DNA from: Bacteroidota bacterium
Lineage (GTDB): Bacteria; Bacteroidota; Bacteroidia; B-17B0; Aurantibacillaceae
DNA length: 32,095 nt
Assembly (NCBI GenBank): GCA_020403265.1
Contig: JADBXZ010000138.1
Span: forward strand, 1 to 32,095
Direction: 5' to 3'
Positions 24,292 to 31,834 of this stretch are shown piece after piece (within the stretch, counting starts at the first letter, position 1; every line of letters begins with the position of its first letter). The notes under the pieces were generated by a model, which ran no database searches, was not told the DNA's origin, and saw only the letters and a program-made list of their open reading frames with translations. A program made the position numbers and the translations under genes.

Positions 24292-25020
24292 CTAGTCCAT
24301 TTTTCCGATTTTTTGTTTGTATGCCACTGTTTTGAAAATCATAGGCTGAAGTTTTTTTAATAATCTTTTTTCTATCTCTTTTGAGCCGTACCAGATAATA
24401 TCTCCAGCCAATGGAATATGCACAGCATGAGCAATAGGGGCAACAGATGCTCCTGCTCTCAGCAAACCAACGTTCACTCTAATAAAATCTTCTAAAAGAC
24501 CAAGGTAATTACCATGACCAATGTCGCCAGGTACTTCTCTTCCAGCTGAGATAATTTCTTTTAATGCTGTTTGAATGGCTAACACATCAACTGTTCCAGT
24601 TACCATTTCGGCAGCTGTGCTAACAAGAGAAGAAGGGTGAGACTGAATGTACTCAGCCAGTTTTACAGCTGCCTGTGTAATTTTTTCACTAGACCTGTCA
24701 GCTAAACTTGGACTATTCGTCCTTCCATCACTTCCAAATCCACTATAGTCGCCTTGATGCATTAATTGGATGCTATTTTGGCTAAGGGTTGAGATACTTC
24801 TTTCATTAAGTGTGTTTCCATTTGCCATTTTCTGAATAGTCCTCAATTGCATTACTCGTGGATTATTGTTAGCCATCTCTTGCAGTTTTCTTTGCGCAAT
24901 AGCCTCAGGTCTATTGTCCACAAACTTAAAAGTAGATTCACTATTGCTCTGCTTTTGAGCAACGGTATTTGCCACGGATTGGCTTTTATTTTTGTCTTTT
25001 TTGTCAGCGTATGTATTCAT
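24292..25020 (-). CDS. Protein with eCIS-cargo-like N-terminal repeats
   Basis: Start chosen at ATG 25020 (MNTYADKKDKNKSQ, 242 residues); the upstream extension to 25086 runs into the repeat. The leader has a disordered Lys/Gln/Ser-rich stretch, then RPEAIAQRKLQEMANNNPRVMQLRTIQKMANG (about 37-68). This repeated QRKLQEMANNxP/QLxxxQxMA pattern is, to my knowledge, typical of Bacteroidota proteins with DUF4157-type or toxin domains associated with extracellular contractile injection systems. The C-terminal region (about 110-242) is helical with a glycine-rich SAGREVPGDIGHGNYLGLL; no catalytic motif is recognised. The stop is 101 bp from the unit boundary, unusually far for this array. Confidence 0.6.
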   Translation of the reverse strand: MNTYADKKDKNKSQSVANTVAQKQSNSESTFKFVDNRPEAIAQRKLQEMANNNPRVMQLRTIQKMANGNTLNERSISTLSQNSIQLMHQGDYSGFGSDGRTNSPSLADRSSEKITQAAVKLAEYIQSHPSSLVSTAAEMVTGTVDVLAIQTALKEIISAGREVPGDIGHGNYLGLLEDFIRVNVGLLRAGASVAPIAHAVHIPLAGDIIWYGSKEIEKRLLKKLQPMIFKTVAYKQKIGKMD

Positions 25021-25046
25021 AAAGGTTGTCTGTATAAAATTGCCTA

Positions 25047-25172
25047 TAACGGTTCTCGGCTTTGCGAAGTGGCGGATTTTCAGCACAAATGTTCAATTGA
25101 AAAACTGAACTTGAACCTTGCACTAAAATGTCATAGATGCACAAAACTTGCCATTTGGCAAAGCCGATGTTG
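25047..25172. repeat. Integron-attC-like repeat R14
   Basis: Left TAACGGTTCTCGGCTTTGCGAAGTGGCGG pairs with right TTGCCATTTGGCAAAGCCGATGTTG. The outer edge is TAAC against GTTG, still pairable through G-T. It separates the eCIS-cargo-like unit from the lipoprotein hydrolase unit. Confidence 0.87.
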
Positions 25173-25179
25173 GTGGCAG

Positions 25180-26181
25180 TTATTCTTTTTGTTCATTTAA
25201 AAATTTTTGTATTTCTGCTTTCATTGTCGTAAGTCCAACTTCTTCATATGGGGCATGACCGCAATTTTCAAGAATTACCAATTTTTTGTACCCTTTAATC
25301 CTATCAAAGAAGGGTTTGCTTGTTTCAAGTGTTGTCCAAGTGTCCTTTCCTGGTTGTAAAAATAAAACTTTACAACTGTCGAACTGTTCAGGTTCTTTGT
25401 AAGGTTTGTAGTTCAAATAGGTTCTTAAAAAACGAAATTTAACTTTACTTCCACCGCCAAGTTTATCATTTGAAAAGACTTTTGAAAAATCTTTGTTGTT
25501 TGTAATTCTGTCCATTTTACATAGCCACTTTATAGGCAAACTTAAATGGTCAAAAATTGGTTTTGTGAAGTTTCCAACACCAATCGGCAACGCAACTCTG
25601 CTTAAAAATTTATTTTTTGACAAGTCGTCTCTAACTTTTTGTAGTCTTGGGTCTGCTAATGTTGTAACAATGATACCTTTAACTTTTGAGTTCTTACAGG
25701 CAACTTGATATGCTAACATTCCTCCTACACTTAAACCAAATAAAACAATTGGTTTTTTATCTTTTTGATATTCTTCGTCAACTAGGTCTGAAACGCAATT
25801 TACCCATTCGTCATAAACAATATTTCTATTACTTGGATTTTTCGTTAATCCATAACCAATTAAGTCTGGTGCTAGATACTCGTAACCTAGTTCATTGAGG
25901 TAATTTCCATACAAACCTAGTACTCTTCCGTTGGCACCTGAACCGTGAAGTATGATAACTTTTATTGGTGAATTATCTATAGGCATTTTGTCAATATGAA
26001 TACTATAATCTTTCCACTTCCAATATATTTCTGTAGGCAGTTTCGTTGCTTTATATTGTAGTTCTTTTGGTAAAAAATCATTGTATTTTTTCCAATATTC
26101 AGTTTGAGTATAAAATTCTGGTCTTTTCATTGTAGAACAAGAGTATAAAAATGTCAGTAAAAGAAAATATAAGATCCTCAT
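25180..26181 (-). CDS. Alpha/beta hydrolase lipoprotein
   Basis: Start chosen at ATG 26181 (MRILYFLLLTFLYSCSTMK, lipobox LYSC), giving 333 residues; the 10-codon upstream extension lacks a signal. The fold is shown by the oxyanion loop HGSGANGRVLG, the nucleophile elbow GLSVGGML, the acid in QPGKDTWT and the His in ENCGHAPYEE. It is probably an esterase or lipase anchored in the envelope; the substrate is unknown. It is the only gene of a unit whose ends match 14 of 15 bases (25169-25183 with 26198-26212). Its stop lies inside the left terminal repeat. Confidence 0.85.
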   Translation of the reverse strand: MRILYFLLLTFLYSCSTMKRPEFYTQTEYWKKYNDFLPKELQYKATKLPTEIYWKWKDYSIHIDKMPIDNSPIKVIILHGSGANGRVLGLYGNYLNELGYEYLAPDLIGYGLTKNPSNRNIVYDEWVNCVSDLVDEEYQKDKKPIVLFGLSVGGMLAYQVACKNSKVKGIIVTTLADPRLQKVRDDLSKNKFLSRVALPIGVGNFTKPIFDHLSLPIKWLCKMDRITNNKDFSKVFSNDKLGGGSKVKFRFLRTYLNYKPYKEPEQFDSCKVLFLQPGKDTWTTLETSKPFFDRIKGYKKLVILENCGHAPYEEVGLTTMKAEIQKFLNEQKE

Positions 26182-26208
26182 TTGTATATGGTCTGTTATA
26201 ATTGCCAC

Positions 26209-26340
26209 CAACGTTTTTCAGCTACCCGAAAGGCGGGACTTCTATCACAAAACTTGATTTGAAATCCGCCAGCTGGCGGATGATTAACCATAAAACTGTC
26301 TTTGGAATACAAAACCCCGCCTTTTGGGTAGGTGCTGTTG
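26209..26340. repeat. Integron-attC-like repeat R15 (matched 'ACCC' arms)
   Basis: Left CAACGTTTTTCAGCTACCCGAAAGGCGGG pairs with right CCCCGCCTTTTGGGTAGGTGCTGTTG. The outer edges CCAAC and GTTGG are exactly complementary. The interior has the perfect palindrome ATCCGCCAGCTGGCGGAT. It is the best intact example of the matched 'ACCC' class. Confidence 0.9.
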
Positions 26341-26350
26341 GGCACAGTAT

Positions 26351-27079
26351 TTATTTGCATTTTTGTATTTTGTTGTCTCTGATTGAGTCAAATTCTCTCT
26401 CGTATTTAAAATCAAATCTTTCCATTAAGTCACTATAAGTCGAAACATAAAATTCGCTATAAGTGTAAAGGTCGTCTTGATTAGATACTTCTCCGTTTTC
26501 GTCAACCATTTTCCCCATGCTTCCTGTTCTTCCCCAATGGAAAACCCCAAGTTTGTCTCTTGGTGGCTCGTTCGGATTTTTCTCCAAAGTCCATTCTTCA
26601 TTAAAATCTCGCACGTCCATTTTTGGCAATTCGGTTCGGTTGCCATTTTTGTCAATCAAATAATAAGTGTGGTCTATAAACCCATATTTCTGTTCCTTGT
26701 CAAGAATTAGAATTCCGTCATTTGGTATGTTATACACCAGACCTTCATCGCTTTTGTCTAGCTTTATCCCGCATTCTTTTTTATAAACAATATTTACTCG
26801 TCCACGATAATTTTCTGGGATTAAAAAAATTTCTGGCCCAACTGAATTTACTTCTCTCCAAATTGGCCAAAAAGCTACAATTCCAATGATGAAAAGTCCG
26901 ATTGGAATAAGACGTTGTTTCCAAGACTTTTTTAGAGAAGTCAAAATCAAGATTAGTCCAACGATAAAAATTGGTAATCCGATTATTGCAAAGAACGCAG
27001 CGAAAGTCAATCCGAATGCTCCAATTGCTAGTAGAATTAGTCCACCGTAGTATAATGTGTTACTTGTCTTCTCGGTCAT
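26351..27079 (-). CDS. Membrane-anchored DUF6843-like protein
   Basis: A 242-residue protein starting at ATG 27079 (MTEKTSNTLYYGG); the upstream extension enters the repeat. The N-terminal half has three membrane segments (about 8-28, 31-48, 55-72). The soluble part starts VGPEIFLIPENYRGRVNIVYKKECG, which I associate with DUF6843, then YNIPNDGILILDKEQKYGFIDHTYYLID. The function is unknown. It is the only gene of its unit; the start is 18 bp and the stop 14 bp from the boundaries. Confidence 0.6.
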   Translation of the reverse strand: MTEKTSNTLYYGGLILLAIGAFGLTFAAFFAIIGLPIFIVGLILILTSLKKSWKQRLIPIGLFIIGIVAFWPIWREVNSVGPEIFLIPENYRGRVNIVYKKECGIKLDKSDEGLVYNIPNDGILILDKEQKYGFIDHTYYLIDKNGNRTELPKMDVRDFNEEWTLEKNPNEPPRDKLGVFHWGRTGSMGKMVDENGEVSNQDDLYTYSEFYVSTYSDLMERFDFKYEREFDSIRDNKIQKCK

Positions 27080-27093
27080 TCTAATATTGTGCC

Positions 27094-27219
27094 CAACGTT
27101 TTGCAGCTTTGCGAAGGCGGGGATTTTTAGCACTAAACTTCATTAGATGCATAAAGCTTGAATTTAGCACTTCACTGTCATAGAAGCACGACCCCCCCGC
27201 TTTTGCAAAACGGCTGTTA
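27094..27219. repeat. Integron-attC-like repeat R16
   Basis: Left CAACGTTTTGCAGCTTTGCGAAGGCGGGG pairs with right CCCCCGCTTTTGCAAAACGGCTGTTA. The interior is of the second class (GATGCATAAAGCTTG...CACTGTCATAGAAGCACG). Confidence 0.87.
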
Positions 27220-27241
27220 TAGCCAGTGGTTCTTTCAGTCG

Positions 27242-27829
27242 TCATTGTCCGCCCAGTTTTATTATTTTTCCTTTTTCTTCTATTTCGTTGTTGGTGTCTT
27301 CATAATCTTCATGGTCTTCTGTTGGATAAAAGTCAATCCAAACTTGAACTAAATAGTCGTGAAAACCCCAACCAATTCCGCTCGTGTCGTCAACAACTTT
27401 TCCAACTCGGTCTTCAAATTTGTCCAGTAGATTTTCGTTTCTCATTAAAGTCAAGCTGTCCACAAAAGTTGTCGCCAAACTTTTATAAAAAGCTTCATTA
27501 ACGTCTCCATAGTCATTTGTGAATTTTACTCCTGTCTCAACGTAAAATAGCATCAAGTCAGCAAGCAAATCTGAAGATGTCCCAAGTTTTTTGAAGTCGC
27601 TAATTGCTTGTTTGCCGTCTTTAAGTTTATAGTTGTAACCACGTTTAGGGTAAAACGCTTCAAACACTTTGTCCCGGTATTTGTTGAACAATTCTCTCTC
27701 GTCAGGATTTACATAAAAGTCGAAAAACTCTTTTACTGATTTGTTCTTCTTATACAAGTCAGCAACAAGGTCAATTAGTTTGTCCTTGTCCAGTTTTTTA
27801 AGTTCTTTTTTTATGTCGGTCAGTCCCAT
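27242..27829 (-). CDS. DUF6155-like protein
   Basis: A 195-residue soluble, mostly helical protein. The N-terminus, MGLTDIKKELKKLDKDKLIDLVADLYKKNKSVKEFFDFYVNP, resembles the start of DUF6155 proteins as I know them; this assignment is from memory of the pattern. The C-terminal tail is acidic (DHEDYEDTNNEIEEK). No catalytic motif is visible. It is the only gene of a unit whose ends match 14 of 15 bases; the stop is 26 bp and the start 41 bp from the boundaries. Confidence 0.6.
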   Translation of the reverse strand: MGLTDIKKELKKLDKDKLIDLVADLYKKNKSVKEFFDFYVNPDERELFNKYRDKVFEAFYPKRGYNYKLKDGKQAISDFKKLGTSSDLLADLMLFYVETGVKFTNDYGDVNEAFYKSLATTFVDSLTLMRNENLLDKFEDRVGKVVDDTSGIGWGFHDYLVQVWIDFYPTEDHEDYEDTNNEIEEKGKIIKLGGQ

Positions 27830-27866
27830 ATTTTATTTGTTATTACGGTCGTCCTACCATTGGCTA

Positions 27867-28004
27867 TAACTTTGCAGCTACCCGAAGGGCGGAACATTTA
27901 CCACAAAACTTGATTTGAAATCGGCCAGCTGGCGGATGATTAACCATCCCGATGCATCGGGATCTGCGGAGCACTGAACCGCCACTTTTGCCAAACCCGT
28001 GTTA
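27867..28004. repeat. Integron-attC-like repeat R17 (chimeric arms)
   Basis: Nearly identical to R11 through the interior and both arms, apart from a missing CG after the left AAC (TAACTTTGCAGC). It carries the one-mismatch CCAGCTGG palindrome and the perfect ATCCCGATGCATCGGGAT. Confidence 0.85.
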
Positions 28005-28035
28005 GCTGCTGCCCTTCTTTTCATTTAGTCTAACG

Positions 28036-29061
28036 TTAAACTAAAAATTCTTTGTTTGCAAGTCTTTGTCCTGCGTTTTCGTCATGCGTTGGCAAATAAA
28101 TTGTCTTGCGTTTGGTTGCATAGTCAATTAAGTTTTTGTAGGTCTGCTTTGTTTTTTTGTAGTCAGCATTTACTCCTGCCAGTTCGCCAATTACAACTTG
28201 TCCTTGATTGTAAGAAGTGTCGCCCGCAAAAATTATATCAAAGTCGTCCGTTTTAAATACAATTGAGCTATGCCCAAGAGTATGCCCTGGTGTTGGAATA
28301 TAAAGCAAGGCGCCTGATGATGTAATTGGATAAGCTTCATTGAAAACGTCAATTCTGTTTTGCTGATATTTTACTTTATTAGGTTTAAACCAAGTCGGGA
28401 AAGTGCTTGGCATATTGTTATTAGGGTGATTAAATTCGAAGTCTCCAACAATAATTTCTTGCTTTGGAAAAAACTTTAATCCGTCTGTGTGGTCAAGGTG
28501 CATGTGTGTCAATGCAACTAATTTTACATCGTCTAATTTCAAGTTTACTTTTTCAAATTGATAGTTCAATTCGTCTTTGGGGTCAATGTTAAACTTGCAA
28601 GCGTGCTTAAATTGGAATCTTAAAAATCCACTTTCTTTTGCAAGGTATTTGTCCAAGTCTTTTATTTCGGCATTTTCGCCTGTGTCAATAACCATTAATC
28701 CTTCGGGATGTTCTATCACCCAAACCCAAATGGGTAAATATTCCGTGTAGTGTTTGTCTAAAAGTATGTTCAGTTTGGCTAATTCCCCAACTCCTTTTTT
28801 TGTTCTGAAATTTGTTTTTACTGCAACTGTCCCTGTGCATAAGGCGTGAATTTTTACATCTTTCCCTTTGAGTTTAACAGATGTAGTAACGTTTTGATAG
28901 TTTGAAAAACTGTCCATTGTCCCATTGTTTTTAAGAGTTAGTAATTTTTGATTTTCAAATACCGAACTTGATGCAAGCAATTTGTTGTTTAGCAAACTAC
29001 TGCCTACCAAAGTAAGTGCTGTAAATTTTGCTGTGTCTGTTAGAAATTTTCTACGTTCCAT
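28036..29061 (-). CDS. Exported metallo-beta-lactamase-fold hydrolase
   Basis: A 341-residue protein with a Tat-like leader (MERRKFLTDTAKFTALTLVGSSLL). The metal-binding motif is THMHLDH (H186, H188, D190, H191), followed by TPGHTLGHSS and the bridging Asp in FAGDTSY. The order and length fit the lactonase/AttM-type subgroup that opens lactones such as N-acyl homoserine lactones, although other substrates are possible. It lies upstream of, and on the same strand as, nothing within its unit except the Crp/Fnr gene at 29147-29665, which precedes it and may regulate it. The stop is 35 bp from the unit boundary. Confidence 0.83.
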   Translation of the reverse strand: MERRKFLTDTAKFTALTLVGSSLLNNKLLASSSVFENQKLLTLKNNGTMDSFSNYQNVTTSVKLKGKDVKIHALCTGTVAVKTNFRTKKGVGELAKLNILLDKHYTEYLPIWVWVIEHPEGLMVIDTGENAEIKDLDKYLAKESGFLRFQFKHACKFNIDPKDELNYQFEKVNLKLDDVKLVALTHMHLDHTDGLKFFPKQEIIVGDFEFNHPNNNMPSTFPTWFKPNKVKYQQNRIDVFNEAYPITSSGALLYIPTPGHTLGHSSIVFKTDDFDIIFAGDTSYNQGQVVIGELAGVNADYKKTKQTYKNLIDYATKRKTIYLPTHDENAGQRLANKEFLV

Positions 29062-29146
29062 TTTTTTATATTTTTGTTGTTAATAATGGAACAAAAGTAG
29101 AACCGACCCAATGGTCAAAACGATAACAAAAGATAAGAAGCAAAAT

Positions 29147-29665
29147 CTATTTTTTTGTAACTCGTTTTCTAATACGGCTTAATGAAACTGGCGTTATACC
29201 TAAAAATGTCGCTATTTGGTGCTGAGGAATTCTTTGGATTATATCAGGTCTTTCTTTTAGAAGGTTTAAGTATCGTTCTTCTGGACTGTCAAGAATTTGA
29301 GACGTGAACAGTTCGTGCAATGAAACAAAACGCTCTTCCAAAACTTTTCGGACAAACTCATTCATTTTTGGAAATTCAATAAATAGTTCTTGTAATGCTT
29401 TGTATGAAATGGCAAGCACTTCACAGTCTTCCAAAGTTTCAATAGAATGTCTGCTTGGCTTTTGAGAAATAAAACTGTCGTAAGCACCTGCAAACATTTT
29501 TTCGGTAAAAAAGTAGGCGGAAATGTCTTCTCCATCTTTGTTATAAAAAAGTCGAATACAACCATTAAGTATGAAATAAACTTCTTTTGCTGTCGTCCCA
29601 GCTTCTAAAATTTTGGTCTTCTTTTTTATACTTTTTGTTTCGAAGTGTTTCAAAACACTACCCAA
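29147..29665 (-). pseudogene. Crp/Fnr-family regulator, 5' end missing
   Basis: A cyclic-nucleotide-binding-like fold (KILEAGTTAKEVYFILNGCIRLFY, about 19-42) followed by a C-terminal helix-turn-helix (RIPQHQIATFLGITPVSLSRIRKR). The 172 residues are about 15-20 short of the family length. The upstream frame reads on as KSFTDSD, clearly family-like, but meets a TAG before any ATG, and the only start available is a TTG (29665). Homology-like sequence stops at about 29687, exactly at a unit boundary GTTGTGGC. I read this as a gene cut by that boundary; a functional short form from TTG is possible. Confidence 0.65.
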
Positions 29666-29687
29666 GTCACTGTCGGTAAAGCTTTTT

Positions 29688-29705
29688 GTTGTGGCTAGTT
29701 GGGTT
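29688..29705. other. Unit boundary with no repeat in front of it
   Basis: GTTGTGGCTAGTTGGGTT matches 16 of 18 bases with the inverted sequence at 31821-31838, the left edge of repeat R18. It is therefore the left end of the GNAT-LysR-rhodanese unit. Unlike every other left end it is preceded by Crp coding sequence, not by a repeat. Confidence 0.75.
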
Positions 29706-29747
29706 TCTGCACGATAGTCACACGTCTATTTGTCCTATTTATTTAAA

Positions 29748-30221
29748 CTATTTTGGCTTGTCATCAGTCTGGTTTATGTCAATGAAAAATCTCACTTTCT
29801 CTTTTCCTGTCCCGCCAATTCTGTTGTAAAAATTTATTGCCCTTTCATTAAAAATCGGTGTCTGCCACTGAATATTTACACATTCATTTTGTTTGGCAAT
29901 TTCTCTAAGGTTTTCAAAAACTATTTTTCCAATTCTTTGTCCTCTGAATTCTGGTTCTAAATATAAGCAGTCCAAGTATAGAAATGTCTGGGCGTCCCAT
30001 GTGGAATAGTCAAAAGTGTAAGAAAAATAGCCTTGTAAATTTTTACTGCTTTCAACTACAGAGCAGAACAGTTTTGGTCTTTCTGAAAACAATGCTTTTT
30101 TTAGTAAAGTCACTTTTCCTGTCGGGTCATATTTAGCTTTTTCAAATTCAGAATGTTTGCTGCATAACTCGACTATTTTTGGCAAATCTTTTTCGGCACA
30201 TTCTCTAATTATATACTCCAT
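29748..30221 (-). CDS. GNAT-family N-acetyltransferase
   Basis: A 157-residue acetyltransferase resembling diamine/spermidine N-acetyltransferases. Acetyl-CoA binding motif A is visible as YLDCLYLEPEFRGQRIGKIVFENL (RGQRIG loop), and the terminal GNAT segment as NERAINFYNRIGG. It overlaps the upstream LysR gene by 13 bp (30209-30221) and is likely co-transcribed and co-regulated with it. The acetyl acceptor is not known. Confidence 0.85.
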   Translation of the reverse strand: MEYIIRECAEKDLPKIVELCSKHSEFEKAKYDPTGKVTLLKKALFSERPKLFCSVVESSKNLQGYFSYTFDYSTWDAQTFLYLDCLYLEPEFRGQRIGKIVFENLREIAKQNECVNIQWQTPIFNERAINFYNRIGGTGKEKVRFFIDINQTDDKPK

Positions 30222-31108
30222 TGTTGGTTGATTTCTGTTTGCAAAAATTCGATAAAGTGGTTAAAGTAGTTTGGATACGTTTTGTTGTTCATAATAGCGA
30301 TAAAATGTTTCCGTTTTAGTCCATTCTTACCAATCTTAATAGTCTTTAGAGAACTATCTTTCAAATATGGTTGCACAGCCCATTTTGCCATAGCCATAAT
30401 TCCCATATCTGCTTTTACCATTTCTATTGATGCTTCCGTAAGTGGAAGTGGTGTCATTTTTTTCGGTGTTATTTTCGCAGGTGCTAAAAGAAACTGGTGA
30501 ATAGTAACTGTTTCCAATGGCAATGAATGTATCAGTAAGTGTTCATTTATAAAGTCTTCTGCCACAACATACTTTTTGTCAACCCAAGAGTGATTAGCGG
30601 AGACAATCATAAGCATCTCGTCCTGAAAAAGCTCCAAATATTTTATGTTGCTGTCCTTTATTGGGTCGCTTGTTATTGCAATATCAATAATACCTTCTCG
30701 TAATTTTTTCAATGGATAATGTGTCGCTTCCATTATGATTTTCAACTCAACATTTGGGTAAAGCAAATGAAACTGTTTTAAAACAGAGGGTAACCAATGA
30801 TAACTTGAGTAACATTCGGTGCTTATTCTGATTTCACCAATTTCACCAAAAATCATTTGCTTTATTTCTTGCTCTGTACCTGATAGTTTCTCTAAAACTT
30901 CCTTTGCAGTTTTATACAATTTCTCTCCTGCTTTTGTTAGGATTAGTTTTTTATTTTGTCGTGAGAAAATTTGTGTCCCCAATTGATACTCTGCTTCTTT
31001 TAGTTGATGGCTTAAAGCAGACTGCGTTAAATGCAGTTTGTCAATTGCTTTAGTTATACTGCCTTCCTCAACAATTGCTTTAATCAGTTTAAGATGTCTT
31101 ATCTCCAT
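30209..31108 (-). CDS. LysR-family transcriptional regulator
   Basis: A 299-residue LTTR. The N-terminal winged helix (1-62, AIVEEGSITKAIDKLHLTQSALSHQLKEAEYQLGTQIFSR) is canonical; the effector domain (about 90-295) resembles MetR-type proteins (STECYSSYHWLPSVLKQF). It is divergent from the rhodanese gene, with 145 bp between, the standard arrangement for LTTR control of a neighbour, and it overlaps the GNAT gene downstream. The effector is unknown. Confidence 0.87.
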   Translation of the reverse strand: MEIRHLKLIKAIVEEGSITKAIDKLHLTQSALSHQLKEAEYQLGTQIFSRQNKKLILTKAGEKLYKTAKEVLEKLSGTEQEIKQMIFGEIGEIRISTECYSSYHWLPSVLKQFHLLYPNVELKIIMEATHYPLKKLREGIIDIAITSDPIKDSNIKYLELFQDEMLMIVSANHSWVDKKYVVAEDFINEHLLIHSLPLETVTIHQFLLAPAKITPKKMTPLPLTEASIEMVKADMGIMAMAKWAVQPYLKDSSLKTIKIGKNGLKRKHFIAIMNNKTYPNYFNHFIEFLQTEINQQWSI

Positions 31109-31218
31109 TTTTTTCGAATCATTATTTGCAAAGAAACGAAATTTTAGTTTTGGCTTTCCATGAAAATAGTGAATGGTAATGATGAATTCTTTTCGTTTTT
31201 AACTAATTTCTGGGGTTA

Positions 31219-31226
31219 TAATTTTG
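31219..31226 (+). promoter_or_regulatory. Candidate -7 box (TAATTTTG) of rhodanese gene
   Basis: TAATTTTG fits the TAnnTTTG consensus 27 bp upstream of the rhodanese ATG (31254). It lies in the LysR-rhodanese divergent region, where LysR binding is expected. Confidence 0.45.
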
Positions 31227-31253
31227 TGCTTTCAATTATTAAAATTAAAACAT

Positions 31254-31649
31254 ATGGATTTACAAATTAAACATTACGAAAACAAATTGGCGTTTGAAAT
31301 GGACCCGTCAGATTTGTATGATGCCTTAAACAATGGCGAGAAAGTTATCGCTCTTGATGCCAGAAAAGCATTTGGTTATGAAGCCGAACATATCCCAACG
31401 GCTATCAATATTCCTCATCGTGAAATGAGTGAAGAAAGTACGAAACATTTAGACAAGGATTTTGTCTATGTAACCTACTGCGATGGAATTGGTTGCAATG
31501 CCTCTACAAAAGGTGCATTGAATATGTCAAAACTTGGCTTTAAAGTCAAGGAACTAATGGGTGGCATTGAGTGGTGGAAATTTGATGGCTATGCCACAGA
31601 AGGAACAAAAGCAAGTCAAACAGGAGCGAAGATTCAATGTGCTTGCTAA
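31254..31649 (+). CDS. Rhodanese-like domain protein
   Basis: A 131-residue single rhodanese domain; start at ATG 31254 (MDLQIKHYENKLAFEM). Visible are VIALDARKAFGYEAEHIPTAINIPH (CDC25-like strand and helix) and the active-site loop YCDGIGCNAST, with the catalytic Cys in the first or second position of that loop. The C-terminus ends IQCAC, adding two cysteines. Such proteins carry persulfide sulfur or sense thiols. It is probably regulated by the divergent LysR gene. A terminator-like hairpin follows. Confidence 0.85.
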   Translation: MDLQIKHYENKLAFEMDPSDLYDALNNGEKVIALDARKAFGYEAEHIPTAINIPHREMSEESTKHLDKDFVYVTYCDGIGCNASTKGALNMSKLGFKVKELMGGIEWWKFDGYATEGTKASQTGAKIQCAC

Positions 31650-31659
31650 TATTTGTCGG

Positions 31660-31704
31660 TCGGGTGGATATAGACTTTCAAGCTGTTTATATCTGCCCGA
31701 TTTT
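31660..31704 (+). terminator. Terminator-like hairpin after rhodanese gene
   Basis: TCGGG-TG-GATATA (31660-31672) pairs with TATATC-TG-CCCGA (31688-31700), followed by TTTT. A mismatched TG/TG pair interrupts the stem. It lies 10 bp after the stop codon. Confidence 0.55.
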
Positions 31705-31834
31705 GTCATGGGGTGTGTCACGGTTTCAGCCTGTCCACCTGTCGTAAATTGTCCGTAAGAGAGTCGTTTGAAACTCTATCAACCGAGTTTCTCAGCTTAC
31801 ACGTCTTTGTCCACGGAGCCAACCCAATTGGCCA

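Noticed and set aside
11122-28004. A CRISPR array.
   Set aside because: The repeats are 125-150 bp, lie 0.8-4 kb apart and enclose genes; there are no short regular spacers and no cas genes.
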